Shown: one piece after another, positions 8,246-16,540 of the stretch
How the letters are laid out: every line of letters starts with the position of its first letter
Position numbering within the stretch: the first letter of the stretch is position 1
Source: Ferrovibrio sp.
Lineage (GTDB): Bacteria; Pseudomonadota; Alphaproteobacteria; Ferrovibrionales; Ferrovibrionaceae
Assembly (NCBI RefSeq): GCF_025869515.1
Contig: NZ_JAOZVR010000070.1
Span: 1 to 59,357 of the forward strand
Direction of reading: 5' to 3'
DNA: 59,357 nt
Made by a program: the position numbers and the translations under genes
Notes under the pieces: model-generated
Databases searched by the model: none
What the model saw: the letters and a program-made list of their open reading frames with translations, nothing else
What the model was told of the DNA's origin: nothing

Positions 8246-9709
8246 ATGGACGCGTTGATTAAGATGACCGCCCGCCAGGCCGTGGCCGCCCTCAGGGCCC
8301 GCGAGGTGACCCCGGGGGAACTGATCGATGCCGCGGCCGCCCGCATTGCCGAGGTCGAGCCCAGGATCAATGCCCTGCCGACGCTGTGCCTCGACCGCGC
8401 CCGCGCCATGGCCGAGCGGCTGACGCCGCCCGACCCGGCCCCGCCGGGCTATCTTTACGGCCTGCCGATGGCCACCAAGGACCTGGTGGATGTGGCCGGC
8501 GTGCGCTCCACCCAGGGCAGCCGGGTGTTCGCCGATCACGTGCCGACCAAATCCGGCTGGTCGGTCGAACGCCTGGAAGGCAACGGCGCGCTGATCATCG
8601 CCAAGTCGAACACGCCGGAATTCGGTGCCGGCTCGCAGACCTTCAACGATGTGTTCGGCACCACCACCAATCCGTGGAATACGGCGACCACGCCTGCCGG
8701 TTCGTCCGGCGGGGCCGCCGCCGCCCTGGCGGCGGGCGAGGTCTGGCTGGCCGATGGCTCCGATCTCGGCGGTTCCCTGCGCATCCCCGCCAGCTTCACC
8801 GGAGTGGTCGGCCTGCGGCCCTCGCCGGGTCGCGTCGCCTTCGGCCCGCGCGCGCTGCCCTTCGATCCGCTCTCGGTCTACGGCCCGATGGCGCGCACGG
8901 TCGGCGACTGCGCCATGATGCTGGACGCGATGAGCGGGTTTGAGCCGCGCGATCCGCTGAGCATTCCGGCGCCCGAGCGCAGCTTCGTTGAAGTGGTCGA
9001 TCACGCCATGGTCACTGGCCGGCTTCCGAGTCGGTTTGCTAGTGGCTGTCGGGTCGGCTGGTCGGCGGATCTCGGTCTCTCGCCGGTCGATCCTGAAGTT
9101 CTGGCGCTGTGCGAGGCGGCGACCAGGACGATCGCCAGTCTCGGTGCCACCGTCAGCGACGATGTACCCGATTTCAGTGGGGCGGAAGAGTGTTTCCAGG
9201 TTCTGCGTGCCGCCAATTTCGCCGTGACCGTCTGGCCCAAGATCAAGGACAAGACCGATCTGGTGAAGCCGGAAGTGATCTGGAATGCCGAAAAAGGGCT
9301 CAAGCTCACCGGCATCGAAAAGGCCGATGCGCTGCGCATCCAGGGCGTGATCTACAATCGCGTCGCCGCCTTCTTCGAAAAACACGACTTCCTGGTGCTA
9401 CCGACCTGCGTGGCGCCGCCCTTCGATCATCGCAAGCGCTATCTGGAAGAGGTCGCCGGCCGCAAGTTCGACACCTACATCTCCTGGCTGGTGCTGACCT
9501 TTGCCATCACCATCACCGGCACGCCGGCGATCTCGATTCCCTGCGGCTTCACGCGCAGCGGCCTGCCGGTCGGCCTGCAGATCGTGGCGCGACCGCGGGG
9601 CGAGGCGGAGCTGCTGGCCTTCAGCGCCCTGCTCGAAGCCGCGTTCGGCCTGAGCGGCCAGGTCCCCATCGATCCCCGCGAAGGCCAGATAGACGGGAAG
9701 GTGGCATGA
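8246..9709 (+). CDS. Amidase signature enzyme
   Basis: The 487-residue protein carries the amidase signature domain with a complete Ser-cisSer-Lys triad: K78 in MATKDLVDVAG, S153 in PAGSSGGAAAA and S177 in DGSDLGGSLRIPASF. The family hydrolyses amides to acid and ammonia; GatA is related but its partners gatB and gatC are not here, so a free-standing amidase is likely. The substrate is unknown. Its stop overlaps the next gene's start by 4 bp (ATGA), so the pair is translationally coupled. Confidence 0.9.
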   Translation: MDALIKMTARQAVAALRAREVTPGELIDAAAARIAEVEPRINALPTLCLDRARAMAERLTPPDPAPPGYLYGLPMATKDLVDVAGVRSTQGSRVFADHVPTKSGWSVERLEGNGALIIAKSNTPEFGAGSQTFNDVFGTTTNPWNTATTPAGSSGGAAAALAAGEVWLADGSDLGGSLRIPASFTGVVGLRPSPGRVAFGPRALPFDPLSVYGPMARTVGDCAMMLDAMSGFEPRDPLSIPAPERSFVEVVDHAMVTGRLPSRFASGCRVGWSADLGLSPVDPEVLALCEAATRTIASLGATVSDDVPDFSGAEECFQVLRAANFAVTVWPKIKDKTDLVKPEVIWNAEKGLKLTGIEKADALRIQGVIYNRVAAFFEKHDFLVLPTCVAPPFDHRKRYLEEVAGRKFDTYISWLVLTFAITITGTPAISIPCGFTRSGLPVGLQIVARPRGEAELLAFSALLEAAFGLSGQVPIDPREGQIDGKVA

Positions 9710-10383
9710 TCGCACCCGCTCTCCGCCGCGCCCTGGCGCAACTGCCCGATCCGACGTTTCGGCGGGTGCTGATCAAATCCCTGCTGGTCAGCCTCGTCGT
9801 CTTCGTTCTGCTCGGGATCGGGCTCTGGGCCGGGCTGCTGGTGGTGCCGCAAACCGGCTACGGCTGGCTCGACTGGGTGATCGGCGCACTGTCCAGCCTC
9901 GGTTTCCTGCTCGGCATGATGCTGCTGTTTCCCGCCGTGATGACCGCGTCGATCGGCCTGTTTCTCGATGATATCGCCGATGCGGTGGAGGCGCGCTATT
10001 ACCAGGCCGATCCGCCGGGCCGGCCTCTCGCCACGCTGCCGGCGGTGTGGAGCGCGCTGCGCTTCCTCGGCATCGTTCTTGTGGTCAATATCGCCCTGCT
10101 GCCGCTTTATGCCATCCTGCTGTTCTTCCCGCCGCTGTTGTACGGCCTGTCGCTGCTGGTGAATGGCTGGCTGGTCGGGCGGGAATATTTCGAGGCCGTG
10201 GCCTTCCGCTATCAGCCCAGGGCGGAGGCCGATCTGCTGCGGCGTCGCCGGCGTGGCGATGTCTGGCTGTGCGGTGTGCTTATTGTCCTTCTGTTAACCA
10301 TTCCTCTCGTAAATTTTCTCGTCCCGATTGTGGCAACTGCCTTCATGGTTCACGTCTACAAGCGGTTGCGGGCGACGGGCTGA
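9706..10383 (+). CDS. EI24 domain (CysZ-like) integral membrane protein
   Basis: The ATG at 9706 overlaps the amidase stop by 4 bp and gives 225 residues. A longer open frame upstream lies inside the amidase and is not used. Four main hydrophobic stretches are seen (about residues 24-46, 58-88, 108-145 and 190-215), with the LSLLVNGWLVGREYFEAVAF segment that marks EI24/CysZ-type proteins. CysZ transports sulfate in enterobacteria, but alphaproteobacterial members are mostly uncharacterized, so no substrate is proposed. Confidence 0.8.
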   Translation: MIAPALRRALAQLPDPTFRRVLIKSLLVSLVVFVLLGIGLWAGLLVVPQTGYGWLDWVIGALSSLGFLLGMMLLFPAVMTASIGLFLDDIADAVEARYYQADPPGRPLATLPAVWSALRFLGIVLVVNIALLPLYAILLFFPPLLYGLSLLVNGWLVGREYFEAVAFRYQPRAEADLLRRRRRGDVWLCGVLIVLLLTIPLVNFLVPIVATAFMVHVYKRLRATG

Positions 10384-10448
10384 CCTGAGTTTCGGCATTG
10401 CGGGTTGGATGCCGGGTAGCGCATGTTGGGGATCAGAGGAGACCGCCC

Positions 10449-11165
10449 ATGTTTGGTCGCAAGAAGCCGAGCACTGACAGTGCCGCGATGATGCCGCCGG
10501 CACCGCCTGCCCAGGCTGAACTGAAGCCGATCGAGCCGAAGCAGCCGGAAAAGGCCGTTGCCCCGATCAAGGCCGTCGATGACGAGTTGCCGCCGATGCC
10601 GAGCCATCTGCGTGCGGTCGGCAAACCCGTCCTCCCCGCCACTGCCCCCGTTACAACAGCAGGAGCCGCCGCCATGTCCGATACCAATCCGCCGACCCCG
10701 ACCTTCCGTCCCGAAATTGCCAAGCGTCCGATGGATCTGGCGCCCAAGGCCGTGGTGCATGCCACTGCCGGCGCTGCGCCGGCGGTCGCTGCCAGGTCCG
10801 ACACGCATGCCGAGCCCAAGGTGCTGCTGATCGGTCGTGAAATCAGCCTGAGCGGTCAGATCACTGCCTGCGACAAGGTCGTCGTCGAAGGCCGCGTCGA
10901 GGCCCAGCTGACCGAAAGCCGTTTCGTCGAGATCACCGAGACCGGCCAGTTCAAGGGCTCGGCCGAAGTCGAGGAGGCCGAAATCCGCGGTCGCTTCGAA
11001 GGCCGTCTCAGCGTGCGCGGCCGCCTGCTGATCCGCGGCACCGGCAAGGTCTCGGGCGAGATCGCCTATGGCCAGGTCGAGATCGAATGCGGCGGCGAGA
11101 TTTCCGGCACGGTGCAGACCGTGGCTTCGGGCGGTCGCCTGGCGTCGCCGGCCGCTGCCGAATAG
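10449..11165 (+). CDS. Bactofilin (polymer-forming cytoskeletal protein) with long N-terminal extension
   Basis: The C-terminal domain (about residues 120-225) is a bactofilin beta-helix built of short repeats such as VVVEGRVEA, VEITETGQFKG and LLIRGTGKVSG. Bactofilins form filaments at the inner membrane that set cell shape or localize cell-wall enzymes. The ATG at 10449 has GAGGAG 7 bases upstream and gives 238 residues. The first 75 residues are rich in proline and alanine and begin MFGRKKP. A second in-frame ATG at 10674 also has an AGGAG 8 bases upstream and would give a 163-residue form of ordinary bactofilin length. Either or both may be used. Confidence 0.9.
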   Translation: MFGRKKPSTDSAAMMPPAPPAQAELKPIEPKQPEKAVAPIKAVDDELPPMPSHLRAVGKPVLPATAPVTTAGAAAMSDTNPPTPTFRPEIAKRPMDLAPKAVVHATAGAAPAVAARSDTHAEPKVLLIGREISLSGQITACDKVVVEGRVEAQLTESRFVEITETGQFKGSAEVEEAEIRGRFEGRLSVRGRLLIRGTGKVSGEIAYGQVEIECGGEISGTVQTVASGGRLASPAAAE

Positions 11166-11202
11166 TTGTTCTCCGGCCATCGTTGCGTTTAAGCTGCGCG
11201 GC

Positions 11203-11640
11203 GTGAAAACGCCGCGCATTCTTTTTGTCCTGCCGCTTCTGCTCGCGCTGGCCGCCTGCGGTGGCCGGCCGGCGCCCAGCACCACCGGCGTCCTGCCGGG
11301 CGAAGACCTCGATCTCTCGCTGGTGCACCAGAAACCCGACGAAACGCCGCGCCGCGCGGTCAGCGCCGATGTGGTGCGCAAGACCGAAGCCGAGGCGCGC
11401 GCCCTGTTCGGTGCGCCGGCGGCGTTGCGCCGCGAACCGCCGGGCGAAGTCTGGCAGTACCAGGCCGAGGCGCCGCGCTGCACCCTGCTGCTGTTCCTCT
11501 ACCCCGACGATGCCTCGGCGCGGCTGCGCGTCAGCCATGCCCAGGTGCTCAGCCGCGTGCGCGGCCAGACGGTGGATGACAGCGACTGCCTTGCGGCATT
11601 GCTGAAGACCACGCCGCTGCCGCAGCGGCCAGTGTCCTGA
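11203..11640 (+). CDS. Small putative lipoprotein
   Basis: The 145-residue product starts with GTG at 11203, 37 bp after the bactofilin stop. It has a lipoprotein signal: basic start, hydrophobic core LFVLPLLLALAAC and a lipobox cysteine at about residue 19. The mature part has an EAEARALFGAP motif, then REPPGEVWQYQAEAPRC and LLLFLYPD, which look like the SmpA/OmlA-like small beta folds seen in envelope lipoproteins; that resemblance is tentative. It probably shares a transcript with the bactofilin gene. Confidence 0.75.
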   Translation: MKTPRILFVLPLLLALAACGGRPAPSTTGVLPGEDLDLSLVHQKPDETPRRAVSADVVRKTEAEARALFGAPAALRREPPGEVWQYQAEAPRCTLLLFLYPDDASARLRVSHAQVLSRVRGQTVDDSDCLAALLKTTPLPQRPVS

Positions 11641-11660
11641 GATAGCAGGCTAAAAAGAGA

Positions 11661-11770
11661 CACCCTCACCCCGGCCCTCTCCCGCAAGCGGGAGAGGGAG
11701 TCTACTAGACCCTCGCCCGCGTGAGCGGGAGAGGGAGGGGCCCACTGCGCAGCAGTGGGAGGGTGAGGGC
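11661..11770. repeat. REP-like intergenic element with three hairpins and outer inverted repeat
   Basis: Between the lipoprotein gene and the PIN gene lies a compact palindromic element. A perfect 11-bp stem with an AA centre is at 11675-11698 (CCCTCTCCCGC arm). A similar stem with one mismatch is at 11710-11735, and an 8-bp stem (CCCACTGC arm) at 11741-11759. The whole is bounded by CCCTCACC / GGTGAGGG ends at 11663-11670 and 11762-11769. Such elements are usually dispersed in many copies in GC-rich genomes; copy number cannot be judged here. It may also end transcription between the two convergent units. Confidence 0.75.
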
Positions 11771-11794
11771 TTTGGGCGCATGGTAGGCGCTACA

Positions 11795-12160
11795 TCAGGT
11801 CAGAAATTCTGTTCTGAAATCTTCGTAAGTCAACACGCGCAGGGCGGGCGCTGTTTTGGCAAGCTGTACGATCAGCTGCCTGTCGTCGGTTACCAATATG
11901 TCTGCATACATCGCTGCTGTTGTGCCGATAATCAGGTCACGAGAGGCATTCCACGGCATTCCGGGTGCAACAACAGGCTGTCCCATCATAAAAAGCGACA
12001 TCAGTTGGTTTCGCTTAAAACCGTCGCGGATTTGTGCGATTTCATCCTCTTGAGCATCTGTTCTGATCACCTCCAGATGAGCAGCTTTGATGCGCTCAGA
12101 GTCTCCGTTCTTCAGGATCGCGTCATAGGCGTTGCTGTCGAACATCACGCGGAGCGTCAT
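11795..12160 (-). CDS. PIN-domain protein (putative ribonuclease)
   Basis: With ATG at 12160 the protein has 121 residues. The PIN-fold acidic residues can be placed: D8 in MFDSNAYDAIL, D75 in NASRDLIIGTTA, and D87, D92 and D93 in ADILVTDDRQLI. PIN proteins are metal-dependent RNases, most often toxins of toxin-antitoxin pairs. No antitoxin-like gene is adjacent. Instead its start codon overlaps the AraC stop by 4 bp. Local GC is low (29 of 60 bases in one sampled line, 11881-11940), unlike its neighbours, which suggests a transferred gene. An orphan toxin or a processing RNase are both possible. Confidence 0.7.
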   Translation of the reverse strand: MTLRVMFDSNAYDAILKNGDSERIKAAHLEVIRTDAQEDEIAQIRDGFKRNQLMSLFMMGQPVVAPGMPWNASRDLIIGTTAAMYADILVTDDRQLIVQLAKTAPALRVLTYEDFRTEFLT

Positions 12161-13236
12161 GGCATATCCCGCCACTGCGTCGGGGTGACGCCGGTCCAGC
12201 TTTTGAAGGCGCGATGGAAATTGGCCACGTCGGCAAAGCCGAGCCGGGCGGCGATGGCGGCAATGCCCTGCGCCGGATCGCGCAGCAGGTCTTTCGCCAG
12301 CGCGCAGCGCAGCGTGTTCACCTCGGCCTGGAAGCTGGTGTCGCGTTCGGCCAGCCGGCGCTGCAGCGTGCGCGGCGTCAGCGCCAGGGCCGCCGCCGCC
12401 GCCTCGATGCCGGGCGTCTCGCCCGCGCCCAGCGCGGCGCGTAAGGAATCGGCCAGCCGGCCGCGCAGCGGGTCGTCATTATTCAGTCGCGCCAGTTCGG
12501 CCTGCACGAAACCGGACAGCACGGCCTTCAGCGCCGGATTGGCCTGCCGCACCGGCAGCCCCAGCACCGCGCTGCCGAGCAGGATGGAATCTTCATCGGC
12601 ATCGAACTGCGGCACCACGCCGAAGATGCGGCAGTGTTCGCCGATCGTGCCCGGCGCCGCATGGCCGAAGCTGACCGAATGCGGCTGCACGGCATTGCCG
12701 CAGAGCCAGCGCGTGAAGGTGAGTGTCGCCGCCAGCACGGCTTCGACGCGCTGGCGGCGGCAGGGCCAGTCGGGATCGAACGGCAGATAGAGCAGGCGGA
12801 TGCCGGTCGCCTCGGTCCTGGCCGCGAAGCGGCCGCCGCCGCCGACCAGCGCGGCGAAGCGGTCGGCCTGCTCGGCGGCTTCGCCCAGCGTGGCGCAGGT
12901 CATCAGCAGCTGGCCCAGCGCATCGAAGGAGCCTGGCCGCACCTGTTCGCCGACATGCAAGCCGAGTTGCGCATCGCCGGTCAGGCGCAGGGCGGCCAGC
13001 CAGATGGCGGAAACCGTGTCATGCGGCAGGCGGGCGACCTCGCCTTCCAGCAGGCCGGCGGGCAGTCCGGCCTCCGCCAGCACCGCCGCCGCCGTCACGG
13101 GGCCGGCCGCCAGCCTGCGCGCGGCAGCAGCACCATCCTGCACGGCGTCCAGCAGGGTGCGGACATAACCGGCGGCGACACTGCGCGGACTGGTGGTGGG
13201 CGGACTGGTATTGGGCGTATTGGTCTCGGCGCCCAT
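12157..13236 (-). CDS. AraC-family transcriptional regulator
   Basis: I choose the ATG at 13236 (359 residues), because the longer frame to 13410 would run into the divergent transporter gene's start and has no family character. An N-terminal arabinose-binding-type sensor domain (about residues 25-230, with LLDAVQDGAAAARRLAAG and DALGQLLMTCATLGEA) is followed by a C-terminal double HTH (about residues 255-355, with RTLQRRLAERDTSFQ and IAARLGFADVANFHRAFK). It is divergent from the BASS-epimerase-monooxygenase operon and so probably controls it. Its stop overlaps the PIN gene start. Confidence 0.88.
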   Translation of the reverse strand: MGAETNTPNTSPPTTSPRSVAAGYVRTLLDAVQDGAAAARRLAAGPVTAAAVLAEAGLPAGLLEGEVARLPHDTVSAIWLAALRLTGDAQLGLHVGEQVRPGSFDALGQLLMTCATLGEAAEQADRFAALVGGGGRFAARTEATGIRLLYLPFDPDWPCRRQRVEAVLAATLTFTRWLCGNAVQPHSVSFGHAAPGTIGEHCRIFGVVPQFDADEDSILLGSAVLGLPVRQANPALKAVLSGFVQAELARLNNDDPLRGRLADSLRAALGAGETPGIEAAAAALALTPRTLQRRLAERDTSFQAEVNTLRCALAKDLLRDPAQGIAAIAARLGFADVANFHRAFKSWTGVTPTQWRDMP

Positions 13237-13243
13237 CTCTCCC

Positions 13244-13273
13244 TCGGTTTGGCGGCAATCGGTCTGGCGGCAA
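13244..13273. repeat. Tandem 15-bp direct repeat in AraC/BASS divergent promoter region
   Basis: Two adjacent 15-bp units, TCGGTTTGGCGGCAA and TCGGTCTGGCGGCAA, differ at one base. They lie just upstream of the AraC start and 125 bp before the BASS start. AraC regulators often bind direct repeats in such places, so this is a candidate operator; it could equally be a chance local duplication. Confidence 0.45.
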
Positions 13274-13397
13274 TTTGTCGTGCCCGGACAGTCCCTGTCG
13301 TCCGCAGCCATCGCTCTGCCCATGCTTCTGCCGCACAATGCCGCAGCAAACCGGCCGAAACAACAGCGCCGGACAGGGGGAGACCCCGGGAGGAACC

Positions 13398-14318
13398 ATG
13401 GCCGACGCATCGATCGATGCCGTCCTGATCCAGATCGATTCCACCGGCCAGCTCGCGCTCGGCGTCGTGCTGGCCCTGATCATGTTCGGTGTGGCGCTGG
13501 ATCTGCGCCTTGGCGATTTCATCGAGGTGTTTCGCCGCCCGCTGGCGCCGCTGTCCGGCCTTGCCGCGCAGCTGCTGGTGCTGCCGGCGGTGACCTGGGC
13601 GATCACCATGCTGCTCCAGCCGCAGCCCAGCGTGGCGCTCGGCATGATCGTGGTGGCGGCCTGCCCGGGCGGCAACCTGTCGAACCTAATGACGCATATG
13701 GCCAAGGGCAACACGGCACTGTCGGTGTCGATGACCGGCATGTCGAGCATCCTCGCCATCGTCACCACGCCGCTCAACATCCTGTTCTGGGCCTCGCTCA
13801 ATCCGGCGACCGCCGTGCTGCTGCGCCAGGTCAGCATCGAGCCGGTCAGCTTCCTCGGTTCCACCGTGCTGCTGCTGGGCCTGCCGATGGCGGCCGGCAT
13901 GCTGACCGTGCGTTACTGGCCGGTACTGGCGACCCGGCTGCGGCGGCCGTTCCAGATTCTCTCTTTCCTGTTCCTGATCGTCTTCATTGTCGGCGCCACG
14001 GTGGCGAATGGCCGCTCCTTCACGGCTTTTCTCAGCCAGGTACTGCCGCTGGTGGTGCTGCACAACACCATCGCCGTGCTGATCGGCTGGCTCGCGGCCA
14101 GGCTCTGGCGGCTGAACGATTTCGATACGCGGGCCATGACCATCGAGGTCAGCATGCATAACTCGGGTCTTGGCCTGGCACTGATTCTCAACCATTTCGA
14201 CGCGCTGGGCGGCGCCGCGCTGATCGCGGCGGGCTGGGGCATCTGGCATATCGTCTCGGGCTGGGGCCTCGCCGCCTGGTGGCAGTATCGCGACCGCAGA
14301 CGCGTCGCCGCATCATGA
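13398..14318 (+). CDS. Bile acid:sodium symporter (BASS) family transporter
   Basis: The 306-residue protein starts at ATG 13398, preceded by GGGAGG, and has about nine to ten hydrophobic helices. BASS-family signatures include CPGGNLSNLMTHMAKGNTALS around residues 96-116, and EVSMHNSGLGLALILNHF near residue 255. The family imports organic anions such as bile acids, keto acids or pantoate with sodium. It is the first gene of an ATGA-linked trio with an epimerase and a flavin monooxygenase, so an imported hydrophobic acid metabolized by those enzymes is plausible. Confidence 0.88.
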   Translation: MADASIDAVLIQIDSTGQLALGVVLALIMFGVALDLRLGDFIEVFRRPLAPLSGLAAQLLVLPAVTWAITMLLQPQPSVALGMIVVAACPGGNLSNLMTHMAKGNTALSVSMTGMSSILAIVTTPLNILFWASLNPATAVLLRQVSIEPVSFLGSTVLLLGLPMAAGMLTVRYWPVLATRLRRPFQILSFLFLIVFIVGATVANGRSFTAFLSQVLPLVVLHNTIAVLIGWLAARLWRLNDFDTRAMTIEVSMHNSGLGLALILNHFDALGGAALIAAGWGIWHIVSGWGLAAWWQYRDRRRVAAS

Positions 14319-15262
14319 GCAATACCGGCGTCTTCATCACCGGCGCGGCCGGCTTCATCGGCCGCAGCCTGGTCGCCGCGCTGGCCGGCGATCCGCAATG
14401 GCAGCCGCTGGTCGCCTTCGACCTGCGCCCGGTGCCCGCGGCCGAGCGTCTGCCTGGCGTCGTCTACATCGCCGGCGATATCCGCGACCCCGCCATCGCG
14501 GCGCATGTTCTGCAGCACCGGCCGCGCAGCGTGGTGCATCTGGCCTCGGTGGTGGCGGCCGGCGGCGATCCGCAGCGCGATTACGAGATCGACGTGAAAG
14601 GCACGGAGACTGTGCTGCGCGCCTGCCGCGACAGCGGCGTGGCGCATCTGGTGGTCACCTCCAGCGGCGCGGCCTATGGCTATCATGCCGACAATCCGGT
14701 GCCGTTGCGCGAAAGCGATGCGCTGCGCGGCAACGAGGATTTCTCCTATGCCCGCAACAAGCGCCTGGTCGAGGAGCTGCTGGCGCAGTGGCGGCACGAC
14801 TGCCCGGCGCTGGCGCAGACCGTGTTCCGGCCCTGCACCGTGCTTGGCCCCGGCACGTCGAACCAGATCACCGCGATGTTCCGGCGACCGCTGGTGCTTG
14901 GTCTCACCGGTACGGCGACGCCGTTTTCGCTGATCGCCGACAGCGACGTGGTCGCCGCGCTGGCGCAGGCGGTGCGCAGCGGCCAGGGCGGGCAATACAA
15001 TCTCGCCGGCGACGGCACGCTCAGCCTGCGCCAGATCGCGCTGCGCCTGGGCAAACCCTATCTGGCGATTCCGCCCTTTCTGCTGAAGGCGGCACTCTGG
15101 CTGCTGCATGCGCTGGGCGTGACACAGCTCGGGCCGCAGCATGTGAAATTCATCCAGTACCGGCCGGTGCTGGACAACACGCAGCTCAAATCCGCTTTCG
15201 GCTATGTGCCGGAGCTGGATGCATCCGCCGTTTTCGAGCGCTACGCAGGGAGCATGTCATGA
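14315..15262 (+). CDS. NAD-dependent epimerase/dehydratase (extended SDR)
   Basis: The ATG at 14315 overlaps the transporter stop by 4 bp and gives 315 residues. The NAD-binding GAAGFIG is at about residues 11-16, and the catalytic S116/S117, Y145 and K149 (YARNK) are present. The general layout resembles 3-beta-hydroxysteroid dehydrogenase-like and sugar epimerase members. Substrate cannot be read. Its coupling to a BASS transporter and a flavin monooxygenase favours a lipid or terpenoid alcohol over a nucleotide sugar; this is inference. Confidence 0.85.
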   Translation: MSNTGVFITGAAGFIGRSLVAALAGDPQWQPLVAFDLRPVPAAERLPGVVYIAGDIRDPAIAAHVLQHRPRSVVHLASVVAAGGDPQRDYEIDVKGTETVLRACRDSGVAHLVVTSSGAAYGYHADNPVPLRESDALRGNEDFSYARNKRLVEELLAQWRHDCPALAQTVFRPCTVLGPGTSNQITAMFRRPLVLGLTGTATPFSLIADSDVVAALAQAVRSGQGGQYNLAGDGTLSLRQIALRLGKPYLAIPPFLLKAALWLLHALGVTQLGPQHVKFIQYRPVLDNTQLKSAFGYVPELDASAVFERYAGSMS

Positions 15263-16536
15263 CCTGGCTGGTGATCGGTGCGGGCCCGGCGGGCCTTGCG
15301 GCGCTGAAGAGTTTCAAGGCGGCCGGCCTGCCGGTCGAGGCGGTCGAGCGCCATGCCGATCTCGGCGGCCAGTGGCTGTTCGGCGCCGGGAGCAGCGCGG
15401 TTTATGCCTCCACGCATCTGATCTCGTCGAAAAAGACCACGGCCTTTGCCGATTTCCCGATGCCCGAGGACTGGCCGGCTTATCCCGGCCATGCCCAGGT
15501 GCTGCAATACCTGCGCGATTTCGCCGCGCATTTCGGCCTCACGCCGTTGATCCGCTTCAATACCGCCGTGCAGGCGCTGGTGCAGGCCGGCACCGGCTGG
15601 CGCGCGACGTTTTCGGATGGCAGCACGAAGGATTACGACGGCGTGGTGATCGCCAACGGCCATCTCACCGATCCGCTGCGACCGGAAATTCCCGGGCAGT
15701 TCTCCGGCACCCTGCTGCATGCCAAGGATTACAAGTCGGCGGATATCTTCGACGGCAAGCGCGTGCTGGTCGCCGGCATGGGCAATACCGGCTGCGACAT
15801 CGTGGTCGATGCCATCCATCGCGCCAGATCGGTGCTGTGGAGCGTGCGCGGCGGCAATCATTTCGTGCCGAAATTCCTTGCCGGCAAACCGGCCGATGAA
15901 GCCAACCACAAGCCGAAGCGCTTCATCCTGCCGCCGCGCCTGCGCGCCATGCTGCATGAACCGATCCTGCGCCTGCTGGTCGGCCCGCCGGAACGCTTTG
16001 GCCTGCCGCGCCCCCGGCATCGCCTCTATGACCGCACGCCGATCGTCAATTCCCTGGTGCTGCAGCATCTGGGGCAGGGCGACGTGGCCCTGCGCAAGCC
16101 GATCCGCGAATTCCGTGGCGATACCGTGGTGTTTGCCGACGGGCGGCAGGATGCGGTGGATATCGTGCTGCTCGCCACCGGCTATCGCATCACCTTCCCC
16201 TTCCTGTCCGATCTCGCGCCGCTGAACTGGCAGGGCGGGAAGGATGCGCCGCGCCTGCATCTCAATATCTTCCCGCCGCAGGACAACAACCTGTTCGTCG
16301 CCGGCCTGCTGGAAGGCGCCGGAGTCGGCTGGGCCGGGCGGGCGCTGCAGACCGACCTGATCGCCGCCTATGTGACAGCGCGCGCGGCCAGGCCGCAGGC
16401 GGCAGCGGCTTTCCGCGACGGGATCGTGCAGGCCTGTGCCACACCGGCGGAAACCGGCCGCGGCGAGCATGGCATCTTCGTCGATTTCCTCACCTACAAG
16501 CGCGATCTGCAGCGCGAGATCGCGGCGCTGTCCTGA
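15259..16536 (+). CDS. Flavin-containing monooxygenase (FMO-type)
   Basis: The ATG at 15259 overlaps the epimerase stop by 4 bp; the product is 425 residues. The FAD-binding GAGPAGL is at residues 7-13, the FMO identifying motif F-x-G-x3-H-x3-Y spans F148 to Y158 (FSGTLLHAKDY), and the NADPH-binding GMGNTG is at 173-178. LATGYRITFPFL near residue 315 is the usual C-terminal FMO marker. It would insert oxygen from O2 using NADPH, by N- or S-oxygenation, or Baeyer-Villiger chemistry in some relatives. It is the last gene of the trio. Confidence 0.9.
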   Translation: MTWLVIGAGPAGLAALKSFKAAGLPVEAVERHADLGGQWLFGAGSSAVYASTHLISSKKTTAFADFPMPEDWPAYPGHAQVLQYLRDFAAHFGLTPLIRFNTAVQALVQAGTGWRATFSDGSTKDYDGVVIANGHLTDPLRPEIPGQFSGTLLHAKDYKSADIFDGKRVLVAGMGNTGCDIVVDAIHRARSVLWSVRGGNHFVPKFLAGKPADEANHKPKRFILPPRLRAMLHEPILRLLVGPPERFGLPRPRHRLYDRTPIVNSLVLQHLGQGDVALRKPIREFRGDTVVFADGRQDAVDIVLLATGYRITFPFLSDLAPLNWQGGKDAPRLHLNIFPPQDNNLFVAGLLEGAGVGWAGRALQTDLIAAYVTARAARPQAAAAFRDGIVQACATPAETGRGEHGIFVDFLTYKRDLQREIAALS

Positions 16537-16540
16537 AGGA

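Noticed and set aside
9109..9705. Long N-terminal extension of the EI24-like protein
   Set aside because: It is an out-of-frame reading of the amidase. The ATG at 9706 overlaps the amidase stop by 4 bp as expected.
13237..13410. 58-residue N-terminal extension of the AraC regulator
   Set aside because: It has no conserved character, would overlap the divergent transporter start at 13398, and contains the tandem 15-bp repeat as a Cys/Gln/Arg-rich stretch.
14398..15258. Possible 712-residue fusion of an Arg-rich domain with the flavin monooxygenase
   Set aside because: The N-terminal part is an out-of-frame reading of the epimerase gene; the ATG at 15259 with the ATGA overlap is the proper start.
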